Shown: piece by piece, positions 28,849-40,700 of the stretch
Layout of the letters: every line of letters begins with the position of its first letter
Position numbering within the stretch: position 1 is the stretch's first letter
Origin: a virus
DNA length: 64,000 nt
Strand: one strand, 5' to 3'
IMG/VR virus record: IMGVR_UViG_3300032213_002070
Coordinates: 81,344-145,343 of that record
Position numbers and translations under genes: made by a program
Notes under the pieces: model-generated
The model's input: the letters and a program-made list of their open reading frames with translations, nothing else
What the model was told of the DNA's origin: nothing
Database searches by the model: none

Positions 28849-29055
28849 TTATATTTGTCCTTTTAGTCTTTTGATAATAATCGATTGTTGTTTAATTGTT
28901 GCTTCTTTTATAACTAAATCAGTCATTAAGCTGCTAAGTTTTTCCTGAAAAACAGCTATAACTAAATTAACATCTAAATTAGAATCATTAATATCTGATT
29001 GAGAAGTTTCCATTATACCAGTTTCTTGTTCCTCTTGCTTGCTTATTCTAGACAT
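28849..29055 (-). CDS. Hypothetical coiled-coil 68-residue protein
   Basis: The N-terminal third is Glu/Gln/Ser-rich; the rest is a predicted helix with heptad-like Leu/Ile spacing (VIAVFQEKLSSLMTDLVIK). It may be a small scaffold or adaptor. No family recognised. Confidence 0.5.
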   Translation of the reverse strand: MSRISKQEEQETGIMETSQSDINDSNLDVNLVIAVFQEKLSSLMTDLVIKEATIKQQSIIIKRLKGQI

Positions 29056-29070
29056 TTTGTTATTATACCA

Positions 29071-31003
29071 CTAACTAAGCTTAGACTCAAGTTCTTCTAC
29101 TTTAGCTGACAGCTCTTGAACAGATTTAATTAAGATTCCAATAAATTCATCTAAATTTATAGCTTGCTGAGAATCGGGATCTTCTTTATCGGCAATTGCC
29201 CAACCACTATATTCATCTGTTGGAAATCCAGATTGCTCAAATGCTTCTTTTACTTCCTGCGCTACCAAACCAAAATGTTTTCTTTTTCCGGGCCCTACTG
29301 GCTCATATTCCGACTGGTTAGTTTCTTGGTCAACTGAAACCACTTTACTATCACCAGAAGAATTTTTCATCAGATAAACTCTTGGTTTTAAAGCATTAAT
29401 TAAACCTAAAACACTTGGAGTATCTTCTATAGAATCTTTTATTCGACGATCTGATATCTTTACTAAACTACCACTATAATTAACGTTATTCCAATAATAA
29501 CTTGCCGTTCCACAATTTCTACTACCAGCACTAAAGGGATAAAAGTTAGTGTCCCAACCTGAACTTGATGGATTAACAAATCCAATACCATTAACTCTTG
29601 AGTAACCAGATTCACCAAAAGAACAATAACCGAGTATCATAATACCCATCTATAGCAAGTGATCCACCAGTAATTGTTGGAGAATTAATAGAAATAGATG
29701 CTGTAATTGTTCCACCAGAAATTGTTTCAGCGGCTAAAGAACCAGTTGCAATTTTTCCACCACTAATAGTTGTTACACTATCGCCTATTCTTGCTTCTAA
29801 CTCACCAGGTCTTATTCTTGTTGAAGCCTCATAAGCAGCATCCTCTGCGGTACCTTGGGCTAGCACAGCTATCTCTCCAGCACTAATTGCAGTACTAAGT
29901 GCTGTAGATGCATTTGATTCCGCGTTATTAATAAGCGTAAGAGTGTTACCACCTGTAATGTTAATATTTCCACTTACTGTAAGACTGCTACCATCCCAAG
30001 TTAATTTATTACCTAAAGAAAATTGACTGGCACTATCAACATAAAATGGTGTATTAGTATTATTATAAACTCCATTACCAAGATAGATTTTAGAATTATC
30101 CGTTTGGGATAAAACCGTATTTCCAGTAAGGGTTAAAGTTTTTGCAGTAACTTCTCCAGTATTAGTTACCCTAAATGGTGCTATTGCAAAACTTGTGCTA
30201 TTTGCACCGCTCCACATGTTTCCGTTTGAATCAACATGGAATGATGTTGCATCAGATGTTCCTTGATCTTCACCAATATCTAAACTGGATCTAATGCTTG
30301 CATCATTAAAAACTGCTTTTCCATCACCACTTATTTTCCAACCAGTTCCACCAAATGTAGTATTTGCTGCTTGGTAATTACTGGATTTTAATATTGAATT
30401 AACTCCAGCCATTGTAATGGTATGTGCACCAATTGTTCCAGCTGTAATTTTTGATGCCGTGAGATCTATGATGTGAGCTGAATCAATTAATGTTGTAGCT
30501 GTTGATGCAACTATTGGAGTCCATTCAGAAGTGTTACCGGTTGTGTCAACAGATTGTACTCTTCCAAAATAAAGCTTTTCAGTCGTTACAACTGCTGAGA
30601 CTCCAGTGTTAGAATTAACAGTTGTATTACTAGTTGAGTTTTGTGGAACATCTACTGTAATAACGTTAGAAGCAGATACTCCCGATAGGTATGGAGTTGC
30701 TCCTGAATTGATAACGTAAGTTGACCCAGATTGACTAATGCTTTCGGGTAAGTAAACTTGATAATTATATGCTTTTAAGTCAGCTTCATTTGAAGGATTA
30801 AAACTAATCATTATAGATTTATAGTTACCAACTATAACTAGATTGCCTAGATCAGCTGGTTGAGTCACATCTAATGGAATCTCAAATCTAACAGCTGCAG
30901 TAGGATCTAAGGTTGCATTAATGTCTGCATCTTTGGGTTTAACGGTTAATAAATACTGTTTGCCAGGCTTAAGGTTTTGTATCGTTTTTTTGATAGTTGC
31001 CAT
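29071..31003 (-). CDS. Tail fibre with S74 chaperone, +1 shift at CGGT
   Basis: The zero frame from the ATG at 31003 encodes two fibronectin-like segments, then TITGGSLAIDGYYDT and stops. A +1 shift at CGGT (residue 458 of 643) continues into YCSFGESGYSRVNGIGF and a peptidase-S74 intramolecular chaperone (SDRRIKDSIEDT, HFGLVAQEV, IKSVQELSAKV). A fibre missing its chaperone, next to a chaperone with no proper start, is implausible. The start overlaps the stop of the upstream gene. Confidence 0.8.
29629..29632 (-). other. Recoding site CGGT (ACT|CGGT|TAT)
   Basis: In-phase CGG followed by T. The zero frame ends five codons further on; the +1 frame has a TAG eight codons upstream. With the site at 15311 this shows the fourth base is not always A. 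Confidence 0.7.
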
Positions 31004-31990
31004 TATTTTATTCCACCTATAGACTTAAATGATAAATCAGGATTAATAATTTGATTACCTAATGAAAAATTAAAATTAGTTAAAAAAGAAATTTTATTAA
31101 CTCTTACAGAAGAACTAGTTGAAAGTACATTTTTATCTTGCAAAGTTTCTATTTCTATATTATATTCTAAATATTCTAAATTTGTTTTTTCAAAAATAAT
31201 TGTTTCTTTTTCGGTTAATGAAAAACAATCTACCTCAAACCAATCTAGTATTACATTTTCAGTATCAGATGTTTGAACTTGTTTTGTGCTTATTCGTATC
31301 TTAAATTTTCCATAACCAGGACCTACTGAACCATGTACTCTTACTTTTGGCCCGCTAAAAGATGAAACTACTTTAGCTCCAGCTACTTGAGATAATCCAT
31401 TTATCCAGTCAGTACCTTCATTAAAATATGCTAATTTATAGTAACCATTAGAAGATCTAATAATTTCTTTTTCATAAAGATTTATACTTGAAGGCGTTGC
31501 GCTATACAAAGGGGAGTAGCCAGGAGATGCTTCAATTGTAGATATATAAGTTTTTGGATATTTAATATATTCTATAGCGGTTGAAGTACCAGTGGTCACT
31601 GGCGTTGCGTGGATGTACTTTATATAATCTGAACCGTAATATACAGAGTATTCTCCTGAGGTAAGTTGTCCAGGCAAGTGATCTTTTACGGATTTAAAGT
31701 ATAAGATACCATCAACTATCTTTGATACAGTTGGACTTGCAGCTTCTGTTGAGTTAGTAGATTCATAAACAACAATGTATGAATGATCTTGTAAGACTTT
31801 GTTTAAATTTTTATCATATAATATATTTAATTCTTCATCTGCAATATCTACAAATAACCAGTTGTTTTTACCAATATAGTCTTTAAATTCTGGAGGAGTT
31901 ACTCCGTCTTTTTAAAGGCGGCTTTATATAGACCTTACTCGTTGGAGAGGCAAGAGAACTTGTATTGTCTAAATAGTTAAACCATGTCAT
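31003..31990 (-). CDS. Tail structural protein, +1 shift at CGGA
   Basis: It starts at the ATG 1 base after the 536-residue gene's stop. The zero frame gives 35 codons (MTWFNYLDNTSS..., KPPLKR) and stops. CGGA at residue 29 shifts into VTPPEFKDYIGKNNW, then about 290 residues of beta-rich structural protein ending LSFKSIGGIK; total 328. No start codon with a Shine-Dalgarno explains the second part alone. Confidence 0.7.
31903..31906 (-). other. Recoding site CGGA (AGA|CGGA|GTA)
   Basis: The window between the +1-frame TAA upstream and the zero-frame TAA is about nine codons. An A5 run one codon before the site gives a competing explanation (an inserted A) for this particular break. Confidence 0.6.
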
Positions 31991-31991
31991 G

Positions 31992-33602
31992 TTATATCTC
32001 TATGTATAGGATTTCAAAATCGTATTTGTCTTTAATATCATCTGGAATATCTATACTGATGTTGACATCGGCTATGGGTACTCCACCTTGTAGTATATCA
32101 GGTGTGTAGGAATCAACAGTGATACTTATTTCCTTTGAGGCAGATATTACTTGATTTAATGTTATATCTCTTCTAACTGAATCGTAGTCAATATCTATTG
32201 ATCTAATTCTTTCTGATCCATCTATTCCGCTATGCATATGCTTTGTTATGTTAACACCGCCTATTTTAGCTTCGTTTTCTAGTAAGATATCTCCTGTAAT
32301 AGCTCCGCCTGATTTCATTAAGTATTGAGGATGGCTATCATCTCCAAGATCGTCTAATAAACCATGGCTTGAATTTAATGAATTAATATGAGAAGTATTA
32401 ACATAAATGCTAGATAATAATGCTGCGTAAGAATCACTTGTTTTAACAGCGGTTATTCTTTCTTTAGTTAAAGCTTTGTTGGAAAGTTGAAAAATATAGT
32501 TAGCGTACTTTCTTCTTTGTATTAGACTTTGAAGAATTACATCTATTTTTTGACTTGCGTTATTTTTTCTTTCCAGAAGATCAGTTAATATAGATTTAAA
32601 ATTTCCCTCAACTGATAATAACGCTATAGTTACTTCTTCTGCTAGTGTGGGCATTTCTGATTTCATTTGAGTTGTTTGGAAATCTAAAGAAAAATCTGAT
32701 ATAACTTTAGTTTTAAATCTTAAAGCTGGAGTTAAATATCTAGTGTAAAATACATTACAATTTGTTACAAGATCTTTATGAAGAGAATCTAATTGATTAT
32801 CTATAGAAACAGTTAATGAGTTTACTCTGATCGAAAAAAATGCTTGAAATTGAGCGGCTTGTTTTTTAGTTGCTTTATCCAATTCGGATTCTGATATACC
32901 GGTTGGCGACGTCGTGATTGCTTTGGCAAAGAGTTCCTTATAGTGGACTGCCATTTTTGCCCAGTATAAGAAGTATGTTGAAACTTGTTGTTGTGATTCA
33001 TCTTCATATTTATCTCCAAAATTCATACTAAGACAATTTTTGATGTTTTCAATTTCGTTTATTAAATATTTAATTATTTCTCTAAAATCATAAATATGTC
33101 CAAACGTAGAATTTGATATTAAATTATCATACTCTTTAACAAACTTTCGATGACCTCTAGTCACACAATCTTCTGCGTAAAGATATTGGTCAAAGCATAT
33201 GAATGGTGGTTTTGGATATTTTAGATCTCCAGGATATCCTTCTATTTCTATTGCTGGAAATGAAGATTGATTCTTATTTATTTCATCCCAAATATATGTA
33301 TGCGATTCTTCTAAGTTTGGGTTATTGAATGGATTTAAGTTTACTTGTCTTAATATATCTTCCAAATCTTTTAGAAAAACTGACAATGCATCTGATGCTT
33401 TATTAACTTCTTTTTTAACCTGATCTATAGGCATTGAGTATGTCTGGTCACTTCCGTAAGAAGTGCTTATGTTACTATACGCAGGAATTCCACTAGAGGC
33501 ATTTGCTGGATTTTCCAAAGCTGATAAAGCTGATGATTCACCTATCGAATAGTCATCAAAGATGCTTCCAGAAGAACTTGAACTAGTATTAATAATACTC
33601 AT
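31992..33602 (-). CDS. Neck/tail structural protein (536 residues)
   Basis: A Ser-rich N-terminus, a long helical middle, and a C-terminal fibre-like segment with DDLGDDSHPQYL, AITGDILLENEAK and a HMHSGIDGSERI stretch. The GDDSHPQYL block occurs in many fibre and tail-tip proteins. It lies directly after terminase. Probably a tail-associated connector; not certain. Confidence 0.6.
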   Translation of the reverse strand: MSIINTSSSSSGSIFDDYSIGESSALSALENPANASSGIPAYSNISTSYGSDQTYSMPIDQVKKEVNKASDALSVFLKDLEDILRQVNLNPFNNPNLEESHTYIWDEINKNQSSFPAIEIEGYPGDLKYPKPPFICFDQYLYAEDCVTRGHRKFVKEYDNLISNSTFGHIYDFREIIKYLINEIENIKNCLSMNFGDKYEDESQQQVSTYFLYWAKMAVHYKELFAKAITTSPTGISESELDKATKKQAAQFQAFFSIRVNSLTVSIDNQLDSLHKDLVTNCNVFYTRYLTPALRFKTKVISDFSLDFQTTQMKSEMPTLAEEVTIALLSVEGNFKSILTDLLERKNNASQKIDVILQSLIQRRKYANYIFQLSNKALTKERITAVKTSDSYAALLSSIYVNTSHINSLNSSHGLLDDLGDDSHPQYLMKSGGAITGDILLENEAKIGGVNITKHMHSGIDGSERIRSIDIDYDSVRRDITLNQVISASKEISITVDSYTPDILQGGVPIADVNISIDIPDDIKDKYDFEILYIEI

Positions 33603-33609
33603 TGATTAC

Positions 33610-35472
33610 CTAAAACATTTTTCTAGAAACCCTTTTTGCGGGTCTCCCTTTTTTGAGACCTGGCATCAAGTCTGAGTTTCTCTTAGTGGTTACCATAATA
33701 CCACTTGCTGGTTTACTCTTGTCATCGTCGTCATCTATTTTGGTACCATTGGTCTTCGGCATGAAAAAAGTATTAGAAAAACTTTCTGTATTTCTAGCTA
33801 CTTTTAATTTACTAAAATCACCATAGTTTTGAGTAATAGCTAATAGCGCCAACATTAAAGCGTCATGCGCGTGGTCAACTGCTGAACCGCCGGCTTCAAA
33901 AACTGGTCTACCAGATTGAGTAGTTCTTACTACAACGTAAGATATTAATTGTAAATACATTTCTTCATCTGAAGCTGGAAATAGCAATTGTTCTTTTTCT
34001 AAGAATTGAGTAAGGTTATCAACCATATATGGCTTAATTTCCTTTTTAACTGGAAGCTTAGTATATGGATCACGAATTTCTATAGATTCTCCAAAACCAA
34101 TTCCTTTAACCCTATCACGCAAACTGGATCTAGGATTTTCTGTTCCGTATTTTCTAAGAAGCTCTACCTGTACTTCTCCATAACCACGGTCAACATAAAT
34201 ATGTTTAGGGCTAAAAGACTCATTTAATTCCACTATTCTATTTACAGCATTAGTGAGGGTATACTCAGACTTGGCTATTTCTTCTCGATATACAAGTCTT
34301 ACTTTACCTCTAAATCTTTCGTCTTCATACGTATCATTACAAGCTTCTAGTACAACGATATTTGTTCCTGCGCCGTATTTATCCCAGTCAACTCCTATTG
34401 TATAGAATGATCTAGCTGATTGTACTTCGGGTATATACGCCCAAGAAGGATCTATAAAAGCTTTATCTACATACTTTCTAGGGTATACACCTTCTGAGTC
34501 TTCTCCCCAGTCTGCTTCTATTTCATGTCGATATCCAGATTCTGAATATTGCTCTCTAAACTCATCTTCTTGATCTTTAGAAAAGAATGGGTTACAGTAT
34601 GATGGATACCAATACTCTGTAAATCTTTCTGACTTACACCATTCCCAAAATCTTTCTCTTCTTCCAGTCGGAGTAGATGCTCCAATTAAAACTTTGTCTG
34701 GTTGATCTTCGGCAGTTTTTTGCAACATCGCATACAAAGCGTCTAGGTCGTCTGCGTGCATGTAGTCCATTTCGTCTAACACGATGATGTGAGCTTCCTG
34801 ACCACGAGCAACGTCTGACTTGCCACCTGATCTCATACCAGAAGTAAAAAATCGAATAGTAGAGCCATTAGAAAATTCAATCATGAATTGAGGGCTTGTT
34901 ACTTTTCTAGTTACTGATCCAGATACAATTCCATTTTTAGCAGCTAAACGATTAATTTCCTGATATATAAGTTCTACTTGAGTTTTCATAGGCGCAATAA
35001 CTAAACATCTACCGTCTCTATGTGTGTAACTATAATGTAGTAAGTAGATTGCCATTGTATATGTTTTACCTAAACGACGACCAGCTCTTAATACTTTTCG
35101 TAAAGAAGGATCTCTAAGAATTATAGTTTGATAAACTCTTGTTTCAGCTCCAAGAAAATGCTTAGCCCATCTACAAGGATCTTTAGCTATATGTATTTGT
35201 CTTTGTTGTTCTGCTGAAATGCCGGCATTTAATAAATCATTATTTACCTCAAATGGTTCGTCAACCAATAATGCTAATTCTCTATTGGTAAAATTTCTAC
35301 CAATGATAGGAGATCCATCAGCCCAATTTAAATGTTTTAGTTTATTCTTAAATACCCATTCAATTCTATTTATTTGTTTAGTATATTCTGGATCTTGGGC
35401 GTTAATGATCTCAAGTAAATCTTCTCTAGAAAGAGCTTCTAATTGTTTTCTAAATTCTTTAGTATTATCCAT
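33610..35472 (-). CDS. Terminase large subunit
   Basis: 620 residues. The ATPase domain has Walker A in RAGRRLGKTYT (about residue 133), a Walker B in HIIVLDEMDYM, and the coupling motif around LIGASTPTG. The C-terminal RNase H-like nuclease has a catalytic Asp in YTIGVDWDKYG, further acids in IYVDRGYG, and AVDHAHDALMLAL. It packages DNA through the portal encoded downstream. Confidence 0.92.
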   Translation of the reverse strand: MDNTKEFRKQLEALSREDLLEIINAQDPEYTKQINRIEWVFKNKLKHLNWADGSPIIGRNFTNRELALLVDEPFEVNNDLLNAGISAEQQRQIHIAKDPCRWAKHFLGAETRVYQTIILRDPSLRKVLRAGRRLGKTYTMAIYLLHYSYTHRDGRCLVIAPMKTQVELIYQEINRLAAKNGIVSGSVTRKVTSPQFMIEFSNGSTIRFFTSGMRSGGKSDVARGQEAHIIVLDEMDYMHADDLDALYAMLQKTAEDQPDKVLIGASTPTGRRERFWEWCKSERFTEYWYPSYCNPFFSKDQEDEFREQYSESGYRHEIEADWGEDSEGVYPRKYVDKAFIDPSWAYIPEVQSARSFYTIGVDWDKYGAGTNIVVLEACNDTYEDERFRGKVRLVYREEIAKSEYTLTNAVNRIVELNESFSPKHIYVDRGYGEVQVELLRKYGTENPRSSLRDRVKGIGFGESIEIRDPYTKLPVKKEIKPYMVDNLTQFLEKEQLLFPASDEEMYLQLISYVVVRTTQSGRPVFEAGGSAVDHAHDALMLALLAITQNYGDFSKLKVARNTESFSNTFFMPKTNGTKIDDDDDKSKPASGIMVTTKRNSDLMPGLKKGRPAKRVSRKMF

Positions 35473-37130
35473 AGTGTGCTGCCATCATAGCACCTTCGCT
35501 ACCTAATAATGATCTAGCGTTTAATCTACTGTTTTGAATAGCCATAACTCCTCTAGCTCTTGATGTTGCAGCTGTTTCGTTATCTTTGAATGTTCCAAAC
35601 ATTCCGCCTCTCATATTACCCTGCATGGATTTCATAGCATCTTTTCCTAGATTAATAGCACCTTTTATAGCATGCCCGCCAAGTTTTCCTAATTGATAAG
35701 CCATGTCTGCTGCAAATATTAAGTTAACACCAGGTATTGCCGCCAATGCCGCTTCTCCAGCTACCGCTAAACCAACTCGAGATCCACCTTTAACGGCTGC
35801 AGTCATGGCTCCTTTTGCTCCAAGTGTTTTTATTATACCCTTTTCAACAGTTTCCACTGCTAATGACTCGTAACCTGAAATAGCACTCATTCTTAATCCT
35901 GCACTTGCCGCTTTTGTGCGTAAAGCTCCACTTTTTTCAAATGCACTAGTTAATGGATTTGCAATCTTAAAAAATGAATCTGTCATTTGCATTGTTTCCA
36001 TACCAAATGTTCTCATTCCTGCGGTCCCCATAGCAGTGCGCATTTCTGCTCCGCCACCAGATGTTAGTATTCCACGAGCAAATGATCTACTGTACTTACC
36101 TGCTATACCTTCAACTGTTGCGTACCTTCTCATTCCAGCAGTAACAGCTGCTGCACCTTCTTCTCCGGCTAGAGATCTGTAAGCTCCTGTTGCTCCAGTT
36201 TTACCAGCTGCTCTACCAGCTGCTAATCTTTCAGCTGGTGTAGTGCCGCCCATTCCAACTAACATTCCTGTATCAGCTCCGTAAGGCAGCATCTGACATA
36301 GCGGCTAATGGATTATTCATTCTTAAAACTCTGGCGTTAACCGTGTCTGCGCGGGCTAATGCTCGTCCTGACATTCTTCCAGTTTCCATTTTTCTAATTG
36401 CACCAAGTCTACCAATAACACCACCACTTAAATAAGACACATGTTGCGCTTCTTGCTTACCAATTGCTTTGGCGCCAAAATTCATCAATTGGTTTGACAT
36501 GCCGCCAATAAACCCAGCTCCACCATGTGGTGCATAAAATCCTGCTTCATGTGGACCAAATACTGAAGCGCTGTGAAATCTACCAAAGGCACTTGTATTT
36601 GCTGTAATGTTATTTTTTCTAAAACCTTTAAACATTCCAACTTTATATGTATTGTGTGCTTTTACTGCTTCTCCACCAAATGCAAGACTTCTTTCCGCTG
36701 CGCTTGCAGCATGAGCTCCTTCTTGATATCTACCAAGTTTAAAAGTTTTTTGTATTTTGTTAGCAACTCTACCTTGCCCCGATGCAGCTTTTGCTTCGGC
36801 CATTTTAGTGCCTCTACGAGTAGTTTTACCAAGAATATTGGTACCGCCAACAAATTGTCTGCCATCACCCATTGCTTCTGGAACCATTGACCCACGACGG
36901 AATGGTCTAAATTTAGCTGCGCCACGTGTCATTACTCTTCTGTCGTCTAAAAAACCACCACGCAAAAAAGTATTTTGATATCTATAATTATTCCAACCAG
37001 CTACTAAGGGAATTTTTCCAACTGTTTCTGTAACAGCCTGGGTCATACCCATAGTTGTCCCAAGTGCTCCCGATGATTGACCAATATCTTGGCCAAGAAC
37101 ACCATATTGACCAGTATTCATTACAGCCAT
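35465..37130 (-). CDS. Gly/Ala-rich virion-type protein, +1 shift at CGGA
   Basis: The ATG at 37130 overlaps the stop of the upstream gene (TAATG). The zero frame ends after 285 codons; CGGA at residue 284 shifts into ADTGMLVGMGGTTPAERL and another 270 residues, total 554. The composition is basic and Gly/Ala/Met/Arg-rich throughout both halves, supporting one protein. Hydrophobic Gly-zipper segments lie late (GEAALAAIPGVNLIFAAD). The last codons overlap the terminase start. Confidence 0.7.
36278..36281 (-). other. Recoding site CGGA (TTA|CGGA|GCT)
   Basis: The zero frame stops two codons later. The ATG 14 bases upstream in the other frame has no Shine-Dalgarno and would yield a protein starting in mid-domain. 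Confidence 0.7.
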
Positions 37131-37702
37131 TAGCCACGTCTCCTATTATGCATTCCGAGAACTACATCTCCAGATGCGCTTAACTGATTTGCTGTTTGAG
37201 TTGAAGTATTTCTTTGGTCTGTCCATGGGATATATTCCATAGTTTTTCTATCTAATCTCCTATTACCAGAATAAGGAGAAGACATCATAAAATCTTTATT
37301 TCTATTAATATAACCTTTTCCTGCAGCGGCTGGTAATCCAATACCTCCAGCTATACCACCAATCATTGCACCCCTAATACCATGACCAAACATGCCACCT
37401 ATTCCACCACCAATTGCTGCACCGGCTAGTGCGCCAACTCCACCAAGTGCCATTGTTGCTGTTCCAGATTTGCCACCTGGAATCATTGCATCTGCTACTA
37501 CACCTGGGCTTAATTTTCTACCAGTAAAATACTTGTCGGCATCAGGGTCGCCAAAAGCTACGTCCATTGCCGCATCTCGAGCTGCGGGAGCTGCATGTTT
37601 AGCCATGCCGGCCATAAAAGCGCCACCAATTATAAGGCTTGCACCAGTTCTACTAGTTGCACCTTTATAAATTGATTTACCTAATCCGCTCATTAAACTC
37701 AT
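37130..37702 (-). CDS. Gly/Ala-rich membrane-like protein (190 residues)
   Basis: A hydrophobic Gly-zipper region near the middle (GVGALAGAAIGGGIGGMFGHG) like those of membrane-inserting or ejected virion proteins. Basic ends. It belongs by composition to the group of Gly/Ala-rich proteins in this arm and overlaps the next gene by TAATG. Confidence 0.6.
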   Translation of the reverse strand: MSLMSGLGKSIYKGATSRTGASLIIGGAFMAGMAKHAAPAARDAAMDVAFGDPDADKYFTGRKLSPGVVADAMIPGGKSGTATMALGGVGALAGAAIGGGIGGMFGHGIRGAMIGGIAGGIGLPAAAGKGYINRNKDFMMSSPYSGNRRLDRKTMEYIPWTDQRNTSTQTANQLSASGDVVLGMHNRRRG

Positions 37703-37712
37703 TTTTTAACTC

Positions 37713-40700
37713 CTATAAAAGGTGATAAGCTGCCGTTTTAAACAAGTTTCCATGTTTATTCGGACCCATCTTTGTATGTCCAACTTTATTTCTATCTAAA
37801 TTACCAACAACCCCTGCGGTTGCCATTGGATTTCGTGTAGAACTTTTTCTGCCATTCATCATTGCTTCCTGTATCCCATATGGTCTTTGACCTTGTTCAA
37901 CAGGTTGTGCTTCTATAGTACTTTCATAAAGGTCATTTTCGTTTTTTTTCTTTGCCATTTTATAACCAACGCCTGCTGCGGCTGCGGCTGCTAATGTAAA
38001 ATAAGCTGTTTTTTTATTTTTTCTAAGAAAATTTGCACCTTGTTCAATAAATTTAGTTGATACATTTTCAGCTTCTTTTCCAACGTTTTTGCCTACTTGC
38101 TGTTGAACTCTCGGTAAATTCTTAACATCTCCAGCCAATGAATGAAACCCTTCCATTGCCCTTAGTTCTTCTTCGTGCAACTTTAAGTGAATGGATTCTA
38201 CACTTTCACCAACATATTTTGCTTCTAAAACTGAGTCATTGTAAGTTGGACCATATTGAGCTCCTATAACCGATTCATCATCTTTCATTACTCCAGTCAT
38301 TCTAGAAAAGTTGCTTTGTGATTGAGTATCTATTTCTTTATTTCCAATTAAAAATTCTTCATTATTATCAAGAATTTGATTAGTGTTACCTATTGTTGTA
38401 CCTGATTCTGTAAGAATATCTTTATGGGCAAAAGCTGATATTCCACCTTGCTCTATAGATTCAGCTATATGCTGTACTTGTCTATCATATTTTGCAACAT
38501 AAAATTCTTCATGCAGATTATTTTCTTTAGCTAAATTTTTTAAATAATTTCTTTTTTCTTCTCTACTCTCTATTCTAGCTAATTCATATAATTTATCTTT
38601 AGCTCCAATAGAGTCATACGATGGAGCCTTTTCACCTTTTGATGGATTAAATATAGAATTTGCTAATTCCTGAATTTCAGATCTAGATTTAGGAGCAACG
38701 TATCCTTTTTCTGCTCCTTCAGCCAATCTCATTCGTTGTGATTGGAGTTCAAGTACCTGTTCTGCTAAATCTGTATATTGTGTTTTTCCTAATCCAGTTG
38801 GAGTCCAATATTTATTAATGATAGAAAAATTTGAATCTTTTACTGGAGAATCTATGAATCTATTAAATTGACTTTTTATAAATTCTTCTCCACCAAATTG
38901 AACTGCTTCACCACCAGCAGTTGGTATTTTCAACTTCATAATGTCTGCGGCGTTCATAATAATTCTTTCAGAACTAGCCGTCATGTCAGCAACTGGTGTT
39001 CTAAAATAAGAATTTTTTGATAGTTTTACGGCATCACTTCTTCCAGCTGGAATTATCGATGCTCCAAATATATCTTCTCTACCTTGAGCAACGGCGTGAC
39101 TGATCCCTAACTCACTAAGTGTAGATAAAACATTTTCACTTGCTAATGCTGAATGAGCTGTTCTTACTCCAGCTTCAGTACCAGTTGCCCTTGATGATGT
39201 TTCGTATATAATTTTTCCAATATCACTAGTTGCCCTAGCTTGATTAACTGCAGCTAATCTCATTCTTGGATCTAAATCTGCAAATGGTAGACCTCTGTTA
39301 AATACAGTTTCAGAAAAAGCTGTAGTTTCTTCTACTCCACCTAATTTTGTTCCCACTAAAGGAACTCTAAATGATCCATTTTCTTGACCATAATATCCAC
39401 TTGATGTGGATAGCGTATCTGCTAATTCTTCTGCTTTAGTACTAATTGAAGGTGCAGGCATTGATCCTTGTACTCTTTGAGCTTCTTTCATTCTATCTAT
39501 AGAGGTAGCTTCAATTTGCAAAAGCTTTGGTGGTCTTACTGCTTCGTAATAAGGATTAACTGCAAGATTAATACCTTTAGCTTCTTCTCCTACTGGAATT
39601 ACATCTTTTAATGCATCGTCTATTTCTTGACCTTTTCTAGCGTGATCTAAAACATGTTGTATTATTTCTTTAGCTCTACCTTGCTCAAGTTCTATTTTTT
39701 CACCAAATGCCCTATCTTGAAAAACAAAACTATTTTTAGATTTAGAATATCTAATTCCTGCACCGGGTTTGAAATCTGGTTTATATCCTGAAGGTAATTT
39801 AGCTCCTTCAAAAACATCAAGACCAGCAGTATTTAACCTACCAACTAACCCTTCATCTAAGGCAATTGATACTCTCTTATTTCCAGCTTCAGTATCTTTT
39901 AAGAATCCAAATACATTTTCAGATACCCTACTAATATCACTAATGTTTGTTACGGGAGTTGCAGCGCTACTTCGTGCAATTCTTCTTCTAATAGCTGATT
40001 CAAATGCTGACATTTTATTATCACTTCGAAAAAACCCTGCTGTTTTTAATTCTTCTTCTAATTGTACACGTTTATCAAACCATTCAGCTGCCGCTTCAGC
40101 ACTCATTCTTCCAGGTGGTTTACCGGGCGTTGGCATTCTTTGCATTTGAAGTTTTCCAGTTTGCATATATTGACTTATATATGTGTTTAGTGCGGCATCA
40201 ACATCAGCTGTGTGTGCGCCTTTTGTGCTTAATGCTTCTATGATAAATTTATTTTCTTCAGGATTATCACTAATTGTATCTTCTAAGAGTTGAATAAAAT
40301 TAGTATTTAAAAATAAATTTTCTAATGATTCTGGACCTTTTGCTCCTTCAAATATTTCTGGAGCAATAGAAAATACACCTAAAGATTCATTGATTGTAGA
40401 TTCACTTAGTCCTTGCTTTTTTAATATTCCTGCTAACTTTTCTCTTTGTGCAGTCATGTAAATGTTAGCACTATTTAACGTATCGGTCATAAATGCTTCT
40501 TCGTTACCAAATACTTTTACGGAATCTGCGTTTTGCCTTCTATTTAATACTTCAGTAAACATTGAGTTTGCTTCTGAATCTTTTCCATAAGCTTTAAGTC
40601 TAGTCATTGTTTGGGTAATCATGTCTAAGTCGAAAGCTTCAAGGTTGTGACCTTGTAATCGATGATAAACATATTTACCATCAGAACCTTTCTTTAAAAT

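Noticed and set aside
31895-31925. -1 slippery heptamer TTTAAAA at the 31.9 kb break
   Set aside because: A -1 slip leads straight to a stop; a +1 change is needed.
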